Assembly (NCBI GenBank): GCA_964570665.1
Contig: CAZMZH010000008.1
Coordinates: 136,880-200,879 of the forward strand
DNA from: JAJDAT01 sp964570665
GTDB taxonomy: Bacteria > Nitrospinota > Nitrospinia > Nitrospinales > JAJDAT01
Length of the DNA: 64,000 nt
Direction: 5' to 3'
The position numbers and the translations under genes were made by a program. How positions within the stretch are numbered: position 1 is the stretch's first letter; every line of letters starts with the position of its first letter. Below, piece after piece: positions 34,124 through 42,824 of the stretch. A model generated the notes under the pieces. The model did not search any database and was not told where the DNA came from. It saw nothing but the letters and a program-made list of their open reading frames with translations.

Positions 34124-35353
34124 ATGGATAATCAACAGGCTCTTCCTATAATTCTAGCTCTTATTCCGCTTGTTCTTGGGATTGTGTGGAGGGTTGCCCA
34201 AATTTCGTTTGCCACTCTTAAATCCATTGGCTTAACGGCGATTGTCGCTCTAGGCATTTTGCTAGTCACGACGGTTGAGATAGATCCATCGACTAACTTT
34301 TTGGCCTTCGCGGTTCTTCTTTCAAGTTTTTGCGTTATGCTCTGTCAAGAAGAAACGCAACAAGCTTCGGTAATTGGCTCTTCAAGCCTGATAGCTTTGG
34401 GGCTAGCTTTAGGCGTTTTGCTAAGCCAAGGTTTTGTGAGTAGGCTTTTTCTAACCGGTTTGTTAGGTTTTGCCGCGTTTTCTCTTCATCGCGAAAAATA
34501 CCGCTCTTTTAAAACAACGCTCGTTCTTATACATTTTGTTATCGCCATCGTTATCTCTTTAAGTTCCGGCTTTGGGGACAAAAGTTTTCAATTGTTCGCG
34601 AATTTATTTCTTGCGGTTACTTTCTTGCCGTTAGCTCCTTTTCATCTCCCTTTCGTAGGTATAGTTGAAGGCGCTAAAGGAACTCTTTCGAGTTTTTGGG
34701 TTGTCGTTTGGTTAGCCATCGGGTTAGCCGAATTAAATATGATTTATACGTCGCTTAACGCTGAAATGCTCTTTGTCATAAGTTTGTTAGCGTTGGTAAA
34801 CGCGTTTTATGCTTCTTTAGCGGCTCTCGGACAACGGCAAAGCAATTTATTCGTCGCTTCCGCAACTGTGGCTCACGTATCGCTTATCTGGGGACTGCTC
34901 AATATTTTTCCCAATTTTCCCGAGTGGGGCATTGCTTATGGCATAGCCGTGGCGTTTATTTTGGGAGGCGTTTGCCTGGCGTTTTCATTTATTCAACAAC
35001 GCTATGGATGGCAAATCATTGGAAAGCTTCCTGGGCTTGGATTGACCATGCCTCGGTTTGGAATTGCGATGGTTTTTCTTGTGAGTTTCGCATTATTTCT
35101 CCCATTTTTGCCAACGATTACCGGTTTGACGATCATGCCGACAATCGAAAATCACAATGTAAATTTCACCATGATTTTTTTGATGTTCCTCGCGGTTTGG
35201 TTGGGAAGCGGTTGGTATCTTTTAAAGATGCTTCATCAAACCGCCTTTGGTAGGGCGCGAACCGATGTTTTTTATAACGATTTATTCACGACGGAATTTG
35301 TCGCGGTGACGGTATTAATATTAGGCGCTACTTATAGCGGATTGTTTTACTAA
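34124..35353 (+). CDS. Second antiporter-like membrane subunit in dab operon
   Basis: A 409-residue protein with about 12 predicted helices and almost no soluble part. The middle region (FLPLAPFHLPFVGIVEGAKG, then a Gly-rich helix) looks like a strongly diverged version of the NuoM/N-type channel core (PLHxWLPxA), keeping a Lys at the channel position. It lies between dabB and dabA with gaps of 18 and 44 bp, so it is almost surely co-translated and part of the same complex. Two-gene dab systems lack it; some autotroph versions carry an extra membrane subunit. Precise role unknown: a second proton path or a DabB-like partner is the simplest reading. Confidence 0.75.
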   Translation: MDNQQALPIILALIPLVLGIVWRVAQISFATLKSIGLTAIVALGILLVTTVEIDPSTNFLAFAVLLSSFCVMLCQEETQQASVIGSSSLIALGLALGVLLSQGFVSRLFLTGLLGFAAFSLHREKYRSFKTTLVLIHFVIAIVISLSSGFGDKSFQLFANLFLAVTFLPLAPFHLPFVGIVEGAKGTLSSFWVVVWLAIGLAELNMIYTSLNAEMLFVISLLALVNAFYASLAALGQRQSNLFVASATVAHVSLIWGLLNIFPNFPEWGIAYGIAVAFILGGVCLAFSFIQQRYGWQIIGKLPGLGLTMPRFGIAMVFLVSFALFLPFLPTITGLTIMPTIENHNVNFTMIFLMFLAVWLGSGWYLLKMLHQTAFGRARTDVFYNDLFTTEFVAVTVLILGATYSGLFY

Positions 35354-35397
35354 TGTTTCATTTGATTAACTCTTTTTAAGGTCGGTGAATCAAAGTT

Positions 35398-38300
35398 ATG
35401 TCCACGGTCGACGATAAAGATACTGCGACGCCAACCCAATCGCAGCGGATAGAATTACGGTCATTCGTAAATCTAGCGGGCGAACCTGTTTCCCATTACT
35501 GGCCGATGAAAACGTTTATCCATCACAATCCCCTTCATGGGCTAGAACGTTTCCATTTTGAAAAAGCCATTGAGGAGGCCGAACGGTTTTTAGGCGGTCG
35601 AGGCTATCTTCCCAATCAAGTTTACCGAGACTACTATAAACAAGACCGAATTACCGACGAAGCTCTAAACGACGCTCTTCAAGAAGTTTTTAAAGACGCG
35701 AATGTCGCTATTGGCGGTCGCAATATTAGTCATCAGGAAATCCTGAAAGCCCTTTTTCTCCACGGTTCTGGAAAAGTATCCGGAGACGCGGTCTCGGCCC
35801 TTTTGCAATCGTCGCATGATCCAAAAGAAGTAAGCGAACTCGTCGAAAAAATTCAAGAGTTGTCAAAAGACAAAGAGGAAACAGTTTCCTTAAAATCTTA
35901 TGCAAAACAAGATCAAAAAGATTTAGCGACACAATGTACGATTGGGGAATGGTGCGATAAATCGTTCGGGACCAATGTCCGGCAACAAGTCAACCACGAA
36001 GTGATCAAATGGATTAGCGGATTTCTCGATGAAGGACACGCGCATTGGGGTATGCCATTGCGGGAAAAATCTTTTTATGCCAGTTGGAAAGAATTAGCGC
36101 GCGACGATTCAACTGGTTCCGTTTTGGGTGTTTCCGATTGGAAATCTAAAATCCAAAACCTACCTGAACTTCCCGAAGACGCCATACTCGAAAGTATGAC
36201 CATTTTAGGTATACCAAAGAACCTATGGATTGATTATTTCACCCACCATTTGTCTCAATTGGAAGGGTGGACGGGATTCCTCAAATGGCGCTCGGAACAA
36301 ACGGATTATGTATGGCAAACTGCCTATCCAATGGACCTGATCGAATACATGGCAATTCGAATTATTTATGAACGGGAACTGGTGTCTGTGGCCTGCCGCA
36401 ATAAACTGGGAATTCCCGGGACCTATACTTCGATAAGAGCTTACCTAAATAATTGTTCCATTGGATATGGGCTCTACAAAGATTACCAGACTAGAGGGTT
36501 GCCTGACGAAATCGTTGAAAACCTTGATATGTCCATGTTCGTACAAGAACCCTTACGTATCGACGACCTGAATCGATGCGAACCGGATGTGATTTCAATT
36601 TGGGAGCAAATCCGACAAAAGCAAGAGGTTGAAGTACAGGCTTTTATGTTACTACATTTAGCCAAGTCTTTGGACGTTTCTGCATCCGATATCTTGAAAA
36701 GTACCGATGCGGTAAAAACTTTACTTGATTGGGTCGAGGAATATCCAGAACCTACGCATGGTCCCTTCTGGCTCAAAGCTTTGGAAGCAAGCTTTATAAA
36801 AAGTTTTCTGCCAAAATTTTCCTCCAATATAGAGAAAATGAAAAAGCTAGACGCGGAGGAAGATAAAGCCCCACAATCGCGTCCGTTGTCTCAGTCGCTT
36901 TTTTGTATTGATGTTCGATCGGAATCTTTTCGACGTCACCTTGAAGAAGTGGGCGGCAATGAAACCTTTGGGTTTGCCGGTTTTTTTGGAGTCCCTATAT
37001 GCTATTTAGGATTTACGAGCGAACAACAAACAGACCAATGCCCAGTTCTTCTGAAACCCAAACATGTTATTAAGGAAATTCCCCGCGCTTATCAAGCCGA
37101 GGCTGCGAAAGAATTTTTGGAAGGGCACCATCTCGCAAAAGCCGGCAATACGCTGCTGCATGACTTGAAAGAGAACGTGATCACTCCTTATGTCATGGTG
37201 GAAGCGATCGGCTGGTTCTTTGGGGTCAGGCTTTTTGGCCAAACATTACGCCCAAAATGGTTTAAAAACATCACTTCATGGATAAAAAAGCGTTTTACTA
37301 TTCCTATAGGCACTACCTTGACGGTAGACAAAATCGACCGAGACGAAGCTCGGGAAATGGTTGCGGCGAAACATCGAGCCACTATATACCGCTTATTGAT
37401 TGAACAATTTGGTCAGTTGGGCGGAACCGTTCCCCACGACCAGGTTGAGCGCTTGCGAAAGTTAGCCTTGAGTGAAATCCCATTAGATAATCCTGAAAAT
37501 AAAGAAATATTCGAATTATTGCAGTGGACCAAACCCGATCTTGAACAATTTATTAAAACCCTGGATCGTGATTTCAACCTTCATGAGCGCGACCTCGATG
37601 GCCGGTTGGAACGGATTACACAGGCAGGATTTACGGTCGCCGAGCAAGCTATTTATGTGGAAACAGCCTTAAGGGTTCTAGGATTCAAAACGTTTGCCCG
37701 ACTCATTTTGCTTTGCGGTCATGGAAGCACTTCGGATAACAACCCCTTTGAATCCGCCCTCGATTGCGGGGCGTGCGGAGGTAACCACGGCATGTCCAAC
37801 GCGCGCGCTTTAGCCGTCATGGCCAATAAACCAGAGGTACGACAACTACTGGCTATGAAAGGGCTAGCGATTCCGGCCGATACGCATTTTCTTCCCGGGC
37901 AACACGACACGACAACAGACGAAGTGGAGTTCTTTGATTTGGAAGATGTCCCTGCTACGCACCGAAAAGATTTGATCAAACTTCAACGAGACCTCCAGGA
38001 AGCGGGAGAAAAGAATAGCCGGGAACGTTTAGGTCGCTTGCCGGACGAACCTGATACTAAGGGAAATTTTAGCGCTTTAGGAAGGACTAAAATACGAAGT
38101 ATAGATTGGTCGCAAGTTCGACCGGAATGGGGACTTTCTCGGCATACGGCTTTTATTGCCGGGCGACGATTATTGACCCAAGGTATAAACCTTGAGGGCC
38201 GGACTTTTTTACATTCCTATGATTCCTCAAAAGATCCAGAGGGAAATTATTTAGAAATTATCATGACCGCTCCAATGATCGTAGGACAATGGATTAACAT

Positions 38301-38643
38301 GGAACATTATTTTTCCACGGTTGATGAGGAAGTTTATGGAGCGGGAAGTAAAGCCTATCATAACGTTGTTGGTCGTATAGGCGTCATGTTTGGAACCGAA
38401 AGCGATTTATGCGTTGGACTTCCTCTTCAAACGATTTTCGACGGAGAAAAACCTTTTCATGAGCCTATGCGATTATTTGTTATAATAGAGGCTCCGAGAA
38501 AAATGATTACTACCCTCATTGCTCGGCATACTATTTTGCAAAGATTGACCATGAATCAGTGGCTCCATATTGTGGCTTTGGATCCCGAACCCATGGAGTT
38601 TTTCCTTTTCAAAGCGCCGAACGAATGGCAACCTTTAAAATAA
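35398..38643 (+). CDS. dabA: DabA inorganic-carbon transporter catalytic subunit (DUF2309)
   Basis: A 1081-residue soluble or peripheral protein of the UPF0753/DUF2309 family. The beta-carbonic-anhydrase-like zinc ligands are readable: Cys503 and Asp505 in SLFCIDVRSESFRRH, and His775 and Cys790 in LLCGHGSTSDN...ALDCGACGGNHG. The His-Cys spacing of 15 equals that reported for Halothiobacillus DabA (His524, Cys539). The N-terminal part opens with VSHYWPMKTFIHHNPLHGLE, also typical. DabA with DabB is proposed to hydrate CO2 vectorially, driven by a cation gradient. Length is at the upper end for the family. The operon also holds an extra membrane subunit and a PII-like gene. Confidence 0.95.
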   Translation: MSTVDDKDTATPTQSQRIELRSFVNLAGEPVSHYWPMKTFIHHNPLHGLERFHFEKAIEEAERFLGGRGYLPNQVYRDYYKQDRITDEALNDALQEVFKDANVAIGGRNISHQEILKALFLHGSGKVSGDAVSALLQSSHDPKEVSELVEKIQELSKDKEETVSLKSYAKQDQKDLATQCTIGEWCDKSFGTNVRQQVNHEVIKWISGFLDEGHAHWGMPLREKSFYASWKELARDDSTGSVLGVSDWKSKIQNLPELPEDAILESMTILGIPKNLWIDYFTHHLSQLEGWTGFLKWRSEQTDYVWQTAYPMDLIEYMAIRIIYERELVSVACRNKLGIPGTYTSIRAYLNNCSIGYGLYKDYQTRGLPDEIVENLDMSMFVQEPLRIDDLNRCEPDVISIWEQIRQKQEVEVQAFMLLHLAKSLDVSASDILKSTDAVKTLLDWVEEYPEPTHGPFWLKALEASFIKSFLPKFSSNIEKMKKLDAEEDKAPQSRPLSQSLFCIDVRSESFRRHLEEVGGNETFGFAGFFGVPICYLGFTSEQQTDQCPVLLKPKHVIKEIPRAYQAEAAKEFLEGHHLAKAGNTLLHDLKENVITPYVMVEAIGWFFGVRLFGQTLRPKWFKNITSWIKKRFTIPIGTTLTVDKIDRDEAREMVAAKHRATIYRLLIEQFGQLGGTVPHDQVERLRKLALSEIPLDNPENKEIFELLQWTKPDLEQFIKTLDRDFNLHERDLDGRLERITQAGFTVAEQAIYVETALRVLGFKTFARLILLCGHGSTSDNNPFESALDCGACGGNHGMSNARALAVMANKPEVRQLLAMKGLAIPADTHFLPGQHDTTTDEVEFFDLEDVPATHRKDLIKLQRDLQEAGEKNSRERLGRLPDEPDTKGNFSALGRTKIRSIDWSQVRPEWGLSRHTAFIAGRRLLTQGINLEGRTFLHSYDSSKDPEGNYLEIIMTAPMIVGQWINMEHYFSTVDEEVYGAGSKAYHNVVGRIGVMFGTESDLCVGLPLQTIFDGEKPFHEPMRLFVIIEAPRKMITTLIARHTILQRLTMNQWLHIVALDPEPMEFFLFKAPNEWQPLK

Positions 38644-38672
38644 TATAACCTTGTTGTGGAGATTGAAACATC

Positions 38673-38999
38673 ATGAACGCCATGAAACTTCATCCAATGA
38701 AAGAAATTAAAATCATTATTGAAGGAGAGCATCTTCATTTCGTGACGGACGTCCTTGATAGGATTAAAGCTAGCGGTTATACGATTTTCAATAATTTATC
38801 GGGAAAAGGACATGGCGGAATCCACGAAGGTCATATGATGTTTAACGACACAAGTAGCTTACAGATGGTTTTGACTGTCGTTCCAGAGGAAAAACTTGAT
38901 CCGATTCTCTCCGGACTCAAGCCGTTTCTAGAACGTCACTCAGGAAGTCTTTTTGTATTAGACTCAAGCGTGCTGCGACCCGATCATTTTGAGTCGTAA
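38673..38999 (+). CDS. PII-like signalling protein of the dab operon
   Basis: A 108-residue protein with the ferredoxin-like PII pattern: KEIKIIIEGEHLHFVTDVLDRI, a T-loop-like region rich in Gly/His (GKGHGGIHEGHMMF), and a C-terminal VVPEEKLDPILSGLKPFLE helix. Its T-loop does not carry the uridylylation Tyr context of GlnB/GlnK. It begins 29 bp after dabA (GTGGAG ribosome-binding site). PII-like proteins are repeatedly found beside bicarbonate or CO2 uptake genes (CPII, SbtB types), where they bind adenine nucleotides and gate transport. A similar control of the DAB complex is inferred. Confidence 0.8.
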   Translation: MNAMKLHPMKEIKIIIEGEHLHFVTDVLDRIKASGYTIFNNLSGKGHGGIHEGHMMFNDTSSLQMVLTVVPEEKLDPILSGLKPFLERHSGSLFVLDSSVLRPDHFES

Positions 39000-39456
39000 A
39001 AAATACAGTTAGGCCTTACTAATTTAACTATCCAATTCTTCTGCTGATTCAATAGCTTTTTTATATGTTCGGCTGTACCTTCAGCCTTTTTCTATTTCTC
39101 CATCTCCAATAAACCACAGGTCTTCCAACTGCTGAAATGTCTCAACTCCAGCTTAAGTCCAAAGCAAATCTTTTATCCTTACTTTTGTGAAGTCTGAGCG
39201 ATTCTGAATCGCCAGAGAGTCCTTCTGAAGGCGAAAATCGTATTCGTGAAATGTTCGTAGCCATTCGGCTTCGCCTGGTAAATCTAAAACAGCAAACAGA
39301 TGGCGCTCTTCAATGGGAGCGATTATTATCTTGATACGGGTAAGATAAATTGAGTTAGGTAATGGTATTAAATCGAATAAGAAGAAATTTATCTAATCAG
39401 ATATTGCTTTATTCTTGTGGGTCATATATTTTTAAGCTAAACATTAAAAGGTTAAA
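39000..39456. other. Intergenic region after dab operon
   Basis: 457 bases without a convincing gene. A hairpin GCGATTC/GAATCGC lies near 39200. An open stretch from about 39212 to 39336 reads PESPSEGENRIREM, then FVAIRLRLVN, but has no start and no family; it may be a gene remnant. No tRNA seen. Confidence 0.3.
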
Positions 39457-40512
39457 TTGAGCGAAAAAGATAAACAAATGACGTTAAATCTTCCGAGTTG
39501 TTCCGATAAATTGATTTGGGACATTTGGTTAACTTCCTATCAATTACCCGCTTTAACAGTAGCGGACGAGTTAGGTTTATTTTCCTATTTGGATGATGAG
39601 CCTGCGACGGCTCTATCTGTTGCGCGGAAATTTTTTTTAAGTTTTAGAGGGACCGAATCGTTGCTTGGAATTTTAACGTCCTCGGGGTTTCTGGTTCAGC
39701 AAAATGAGAAGTTTTGCCTTACTCAGGTATCAAGGAATTTTCTTTTACCTGACAGTCCATTTTACAAAGGCGGGTTGTTGCAAATGGTTCGCCACGATAT
39801 GCCAACCCACGAAGGCGTAAAAGAAGCCTTGTTAAACGATCCATTTTCCACGACCACTTCAGTCAGGAAAGATAAACCTAATACGGATAATTGGAAAAAG
39901 GGCGACTTTGGTCCCGAATGGGCGAAAAAAACGACTCACGTTATGCACTGCGCATCGTTCCCTGGCGCCATGGGATTAGCCAATCAAGGAGTTTTTAAAA
40001 ATGTGAAAAAGCTATTAGACGTTGGCGGAGGATCGGGCTGTTTTTCCATCGCCGCGGCCAACTTTAATCCCGATATAAAATGCACAGTTTTAGAATGGCC
40101 TCAGGTTTGTAGCGAAGCGGAGAGATATGTTAAAGAATTCCGTTTGGAAAAGCGAATCGACACTTATGGTGCGGACATGTTTAAAGATCCGTGGCCAGGA
40201 GGAAATGATGGCATTTTTTTCGCGAATATTTTTCATGATTGGATGCGGCCCGAATGCCTAGAACTTGGCCGCAAAGCATTTGAAAATTTGCCCAAGAATG
40301 GCCAAATTTTTATTTATGACCAGCTATTGAACGATACTAAAGACGGTCCGTTAGCCGTTTCGTCTTTTACCATGCTGATGATGCGCGCCGCTCAAGGCAA
40401 AATGTTTTCTTCTCAGGAATTGACGGATATATTAATGGAGTGTGGATTTGTCGATATTTCAATCGCTCCCGTATATGATTATTTTTCTTTAGTTAAAGCA
40501 CGAAAACCTTAG
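39457..40512 (+). CDS. SAM-dependent O-methyltransferase (acetylserotonin/hydroxyneurosporene type)
   Basis: A 351-residue protein, TTG start with AAAGG upstream. The N-terminal winged-helix dimerisation domain is about 20-105 (YQLPALTVADELGLFSYL). The catalytic Rossmann domain has LLDVGGGSGCFSIAAA (about 188-203), FFANIFHDWMRPECLELGRKA, where the His is the usual catalytic base in this class, and a final GFVDISIAPVYDYFSLVKA. Such enzymes methylate hydroxyls on phenolic, carotenoid or polyketide substrates; the substrate here is unknown. The gene stands 21 bp before the DUF333 lipoprotein and may share its transcript. Confidence 0.85.
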   Translation: MSEKDKQMTLNLPSCSDKLIWDIWLTSYQLPALTVADELGLFSYLDDEPATALSVARKFFLSFRGTESLLGILTSSGFLVQQNEKFCLTQVSRNFLLPDSPFYKGGLLQMVRHDMPTHEGVKEALLNDPFSTTTSVRKDKPNTDNWKKGDFGPEWAKKTTHVMHCASFPGAMGLANQGVFKNVKKLLDVGGGSGCFSIAAANFNPDIKCTVLEWPQVCSEAERYVKEFRLEKRIDTYGADMFKDPWPGGNDGIFFANIFHDWMRPECLELGRKAFENLPKNGQIFIYDQLLNDTKDGPLAVSSFTMLMMRAAQGKMFSSQELTDILMECGFVDISIAPVYDYFSLVKARKP

Positions 40513-40533
40513 GCGTTAATAAAAGGAATTTTT

Positions 40534-40962
40534 ATGAAAAATGTTTCTAAGACGTTATTTTTTTTGATTTTTGTTTTGTCTTTAAATTTTTGGGTAGGAT
40601 GCGCTACGACTTCCGATCCATCTCTAAATAAGATAGGTTTGGCAAATCCCGCTGCAGTCCATTGTATTGATAAGGGAGGACAACTGAAAATAGAAAAAGA
40701 TGGAAGCGGGGCAGAATATGGCGTTTGTGTCTTTGAAGATAATCGACAATGCGAAGAGTGGGCTCTTTTAAGAGGACGCTGTTCGATAGGCGGAATCAAA
40801 GTGACGGGTTATTTGACCGATGCCGCTAAATATTGCGCAATTCGTGGCGGGCAATATAATGTGACGAACCAAAAGTCCCAATTTATTGCCGAGCAAGGAA
40901 CCTGCATATTGCAGGGAGGCAGAGTGTGCGATGCGCAGAAATGGTTCTCAGGTAGCTGTTAA
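40534..40962 (+). CDS. DUF333-type lipoprotein with two Cys-rich units
   Basis: A 142-residue lipoprotein: signal peptide with lipobox WVGC (Cys23), then two tandem DUF333-like units. Unit 1 is IGLANPAAVHCIDKGGQLKI...YGVCVFEDNRQCEEWALLRGRC and unit 2 DAAKYCAIRGGQYNV...GTCILQGGRVCDAQKWFSGSC. Each unit has four Cys, probably forming two disulfides. E. coli members of the family (YoaF, YnbE neighbours) are uncharacterised. Ribosome-binding site AAAAGGA precedes the ATG. No functional hint from neighbours. Confidence 0.82.
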   Translation: MKNVSKTLFFLIFVLSLNFWVGCATTSDPSLNKIGLANPAAVHCIDKGGQLKIEKDGSGAEYGVCVFEDNRQCEEWALLRGRCSIGGIKVTGYLTDAAKYCAIRGGQYNVTNQKSQFIAEQGTCILQGGRVCDAQKWFSGSC

Positions 40963-41029
40963 AAATTAAAAATCAATATAGCTGAAAAACTTTTCTAAAC
41001 GTTAAAATAAAATATTTGGTAAAAAAACG

Positions 41030-41058
41030 TTGACTTTTGGACCGATCGGTTCTATATT
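41030..41058 (+). promoter_or_regulatory. Promoter of tetR gene with embedded operator
   Basis: TTGACT (41030-41035), 17-bp spacer, TATATT (41053-41058). The spacer contains the near-perfect palindrome GGACCGATCGGTTC (41039-41052). Transcription should start at about 41064-41066, that is at the ATG itself (41066), implying a leaderless mRNA. A repressor bound to the operator would block RNA polymerase. Confidence 0.7.
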
Positions 41059-41065
41059 ATGAATT

Positions 41066-41653
41066 ATGATAATTGGACGACCTAAAGAATTTGAATTTGA
41101 CGAAGCTTTGGACGCGGCTTTGGAAGTTTTCTGGAGCAAAGGTTACGAGTCTACGTCTTTACAAGATTTAATTGTAGCTATGGATTTGTCGAAGAGTAGC
41201 TTTTACCAAACCTTTGAAAGTAAACATAAACTGCTTCAAAGTTGTATCAAACGTTATCAGGATATTCTTATGGAAGAACTGGGAGACGCTCTTAAAAAAG
41301 CGAAATCAGGCCGATCTTTTATTGAAGGCGCTTTCGACGCTTTGGCGGAAAAAGCAAAAATTTCTTGCGAGCGCAAAGGGTGCCTCATCATGAATTGCGC
41401 TAATGAATTTGCTCAAAAAGATCCGGTAGTGGCGGATTTGATTAGAAAGGCTACAAAAAAGACAACCGATATCTTTTTTGAGGCAGTTAAGCGAGCGCAA
41501 GAAGAAGGCGAAGTGCCTAAAGATAAAAAACCTTTGCCCATTGCTCGATACTTAGTGAGTAATATTTGCGGTTTGCAAACGATGATCAAAACAGGAGCCA
41601 ATCCGACAATGATAAAAGAAATAAGCGGAGTTGCTTTGCAAGTTTTAGATTAA
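41066..41653 (+). CDS. TetR/AcrR-family regulator, NemR-like
   Basis: A 195-residue repressor. The N-terminal helix-turn-helix is about 12-55 (ALDAALEVFWSKGYESTSLQDL, then SKSSFYQTFESKHKL). The ligand domain has ERKGCLIMNCANEFA, whose Cys106 aligns with the electrophile- and hypochlorite-sensing Cys106 of NemR; Cys101 and Cys111 flank it. It probably represses itself and the tautomerase/SDR genes downstream, because the same 14-bp operator occurs before both (41039-41052 and 41673-41686). Inducers may be reactive electrophiles or chlorine species by analogy. No Shine-Dalgarno precedes the ATG, in line with leaderless translation. Confidence 0.88.
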   Translation: MIIGRPKEFEFDEALDAALEVFWSKGYESTSLQDLIVAMDLSKSSFYQTFESKHKLLQSCIKRYQDILMEELGDALKKAKSGRSFIEGAFDALAEKAKISCERKGCLIMNCANEFAQKDPVVADLIRKATKKTTDIFFEAVKRAQEEGEVPKDKKPLPIARYLVSNICGLQTMIKTGANPTMIKEISGVALQVLD

Positions 41654-41670
41654 AAATTTTTTGTCCAATT

Positions 41671-41699
41671 TTGGACCGATTGGTTCAAAAATATTTATA
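41671..41699 (+). promoter_or_regulatory. Second TetR operator/promoter, before tautomerase gene
   Basis: GGACCGATTGGTTC (41673-41686) repeats the operator upstream of tetR with one change. TTGGAC at 41671-41676 and TTTATA at 41694-41699 give a -35/-10 pair with 17-bp spacing that encloses it. The downstream pair of genes is thus likely controlled by the same repressor. Confidence 0.65.
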
Positions 41700-41721
41700 A
41701 CATTTATTGAGGGAAATAAAG

Positions 41722-41943
41722 ATGCCATTAGCTCAAATTAAAGGAATCAGCGGAATTTTATCTTTAGAACAAAAACAGGAATTGATTAAAAAAGTTTCCG
41801 AAGCAATTATTTCCGTAGAAGGCGAGGGCGTTCGTCCGGTTACTTGGGTTATCGTTGAGGATGTGCCCACGGGACAATGGGGCGTTGGCGGCGACCCCGT
41901 CACGACTGAAGCTGTACAAGAAATGATTGGAGCTAAAAAATAA
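41722..41943 (+). CDS. 4-oxalocrotonate tautomerase-family enzyme
   Basis: A 73-residue protein; the ATG at 41722 is chosen because it is followed by Pro (MPLAQIKG), the catalytic N-terminal base after Met removal, and has GAGGGA upstream. The rest (LSLEQKQELIKKVSEAII, VTWVIVEDVPTGQWGVGG) is a normal tautomerase monomer that forms hexamers or dimers. Substrates of the family range from 2-hydroxymuconate to diverse enols and reactive carbonyls. Placed between the NemR-like regulator and an SDR under a shared operator, it may help detoxify electrophilic carbonyl compounds. Confidence 0.88.
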   Translation: MPLAQIKGISGILSLEQKQELIKKVSEAIISVEGEGVRPVTWVIVEDVPTGQWGVGGDPVTTEAVQEMIGAKK

Positions 41944-41973
41944 TTAAAACTTATATTGAGTGGAGAAAATAAA

Positions 41974-42732
41974 ATGAATATTGAAAATGCAGTAGGGCTG
42001 GTTACAGGAAGTAATCGTGGAATTGGTAAAGCAATTGTGGAAGCTTTATTAAAGCGTGGCGTCAAAAAAGTGTATGCGGCTATGCGCAATACGGAGGCAT
42101 TTAACAAAGATAATTCTAACGGTTTGGCAAAGCTGGGCGGAACTGTAGAACTTATTGATCTAGATATCGTAAAGAAAGATCAAATCCAAGCGGTTGTTCA
42201 AAAAACTGGCGATATAAATTTACTTATAAATAATGCGGGAGTGGCCAATTATAGCGGTTTAATTTCCGAAAATAATTTGGACTCCGCTCGATATGAAATG
42301 GAAGTGAATTACTTTGGAACACTTGAAATGATTCGCGCGTTTGCTCCCATTTTAAGAAAGAACGGCGGAGGCAGTATTGTTAATATTCTTTCTGTCGCTA
42401 GTTTAGTTAACTTTCCAGTATTAGGCTCTTATTCAGCTTCTAAAGCGGCTCTTTTCTCATTAACTCAAGGAGTGCGCGCGGAACTAGCGGAGCAAGGGAC
42501 AAACGTCATCGGCATATATCCAGGCCCAATAGACACTGATATGGCAAAAGGAATTGACATGGAAAAAAGTTCGCCAGAAGAAACAGCCGAAGGAACTCTA
42601 GACGCTATTGAAAAGGAAGAAGAAGATGTTTTCATAGATCAAATGGCTGTTCAGTTTTATAGAGACTTTAGAGACGACCCTAAAGTTCTTGAAAAACAAT
42701 GTGGAGAAATGCTTCCGCAGTCAGTGAATTAA
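41974..42732 (+). CDS. Short-chain dehydrogenase/reductase (SDR)
   Basis: A 252-residue classical SDR, started at the ATG at 41974 with GGAGAA upstream. It has the cofactor motif TGSNRGIG (11-18), NNAG in LINNAGVANYSG, and the catalytic Ser...YSASK set (SVASLVNFPVLGSYSASKAA). The PGPIDTDMAKG loop is also standard. The basic residue after the second strand (MRN) suggests NADP(H). Co-transcribed with the tautomerase 30 bp upstream and probably repressed by the NemR-like TetR protein; a reductase for quinone- or aldehyde-type inducers is a fair guess. A strong terminator follows. Confidence 0.88.
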   Translation: MNIENAVGLVTGSNRGIGKAIVEALLKRGVKKVYAAMRNTEAFNKDNSNGLAKLGGTVELIDLDIVKKDQIQAVVQKTGDINLLINNAGVANYSGLISENNLDSARYEMEVNYFGTLEMIRAFAPILRKNGGGSIVNILSVASLVNFPVLGSYSASKAALFSLTQGVRAELAEQGTNVIGIYPGPIDTDMAKGIDMEKSSPEETAEGTLDAIEKEEEDVFIDQMAVQFYRDFRDDPKVLEKQCGEMLPQSVN

Positions 42733-42750
42733 AAAAATGTCCAGATGCTG

Positions 42751-42799
42751 AAAAACTAGGATTTTTCATATAAGCTAATATGTAATCCTAGTTTTTTTT
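42751..42799 (+). terminator. Intrinsic terminator of the tautomerase/SDR operon
   Basis: AAAACTAGGATT (42752-42763) pairs perfectly with AATCCTAGTTTT (42784-42795); the 3' arm runs on into a T tract. The A/T-rich arms on both sides could also serve the convergent Nudix gene. Confidence 0.8.
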
Positions 42800-42824
42800 C
42801 AGTAATTGAAGGGGGATGGAAGAA

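Noticed and set aside
39199..39340. Possible gene fragment with PESPSEGENRIREM sequence.
   Set aside because: No start, no family match and a hairpin at its upstream end; left as an intergenic remark only.
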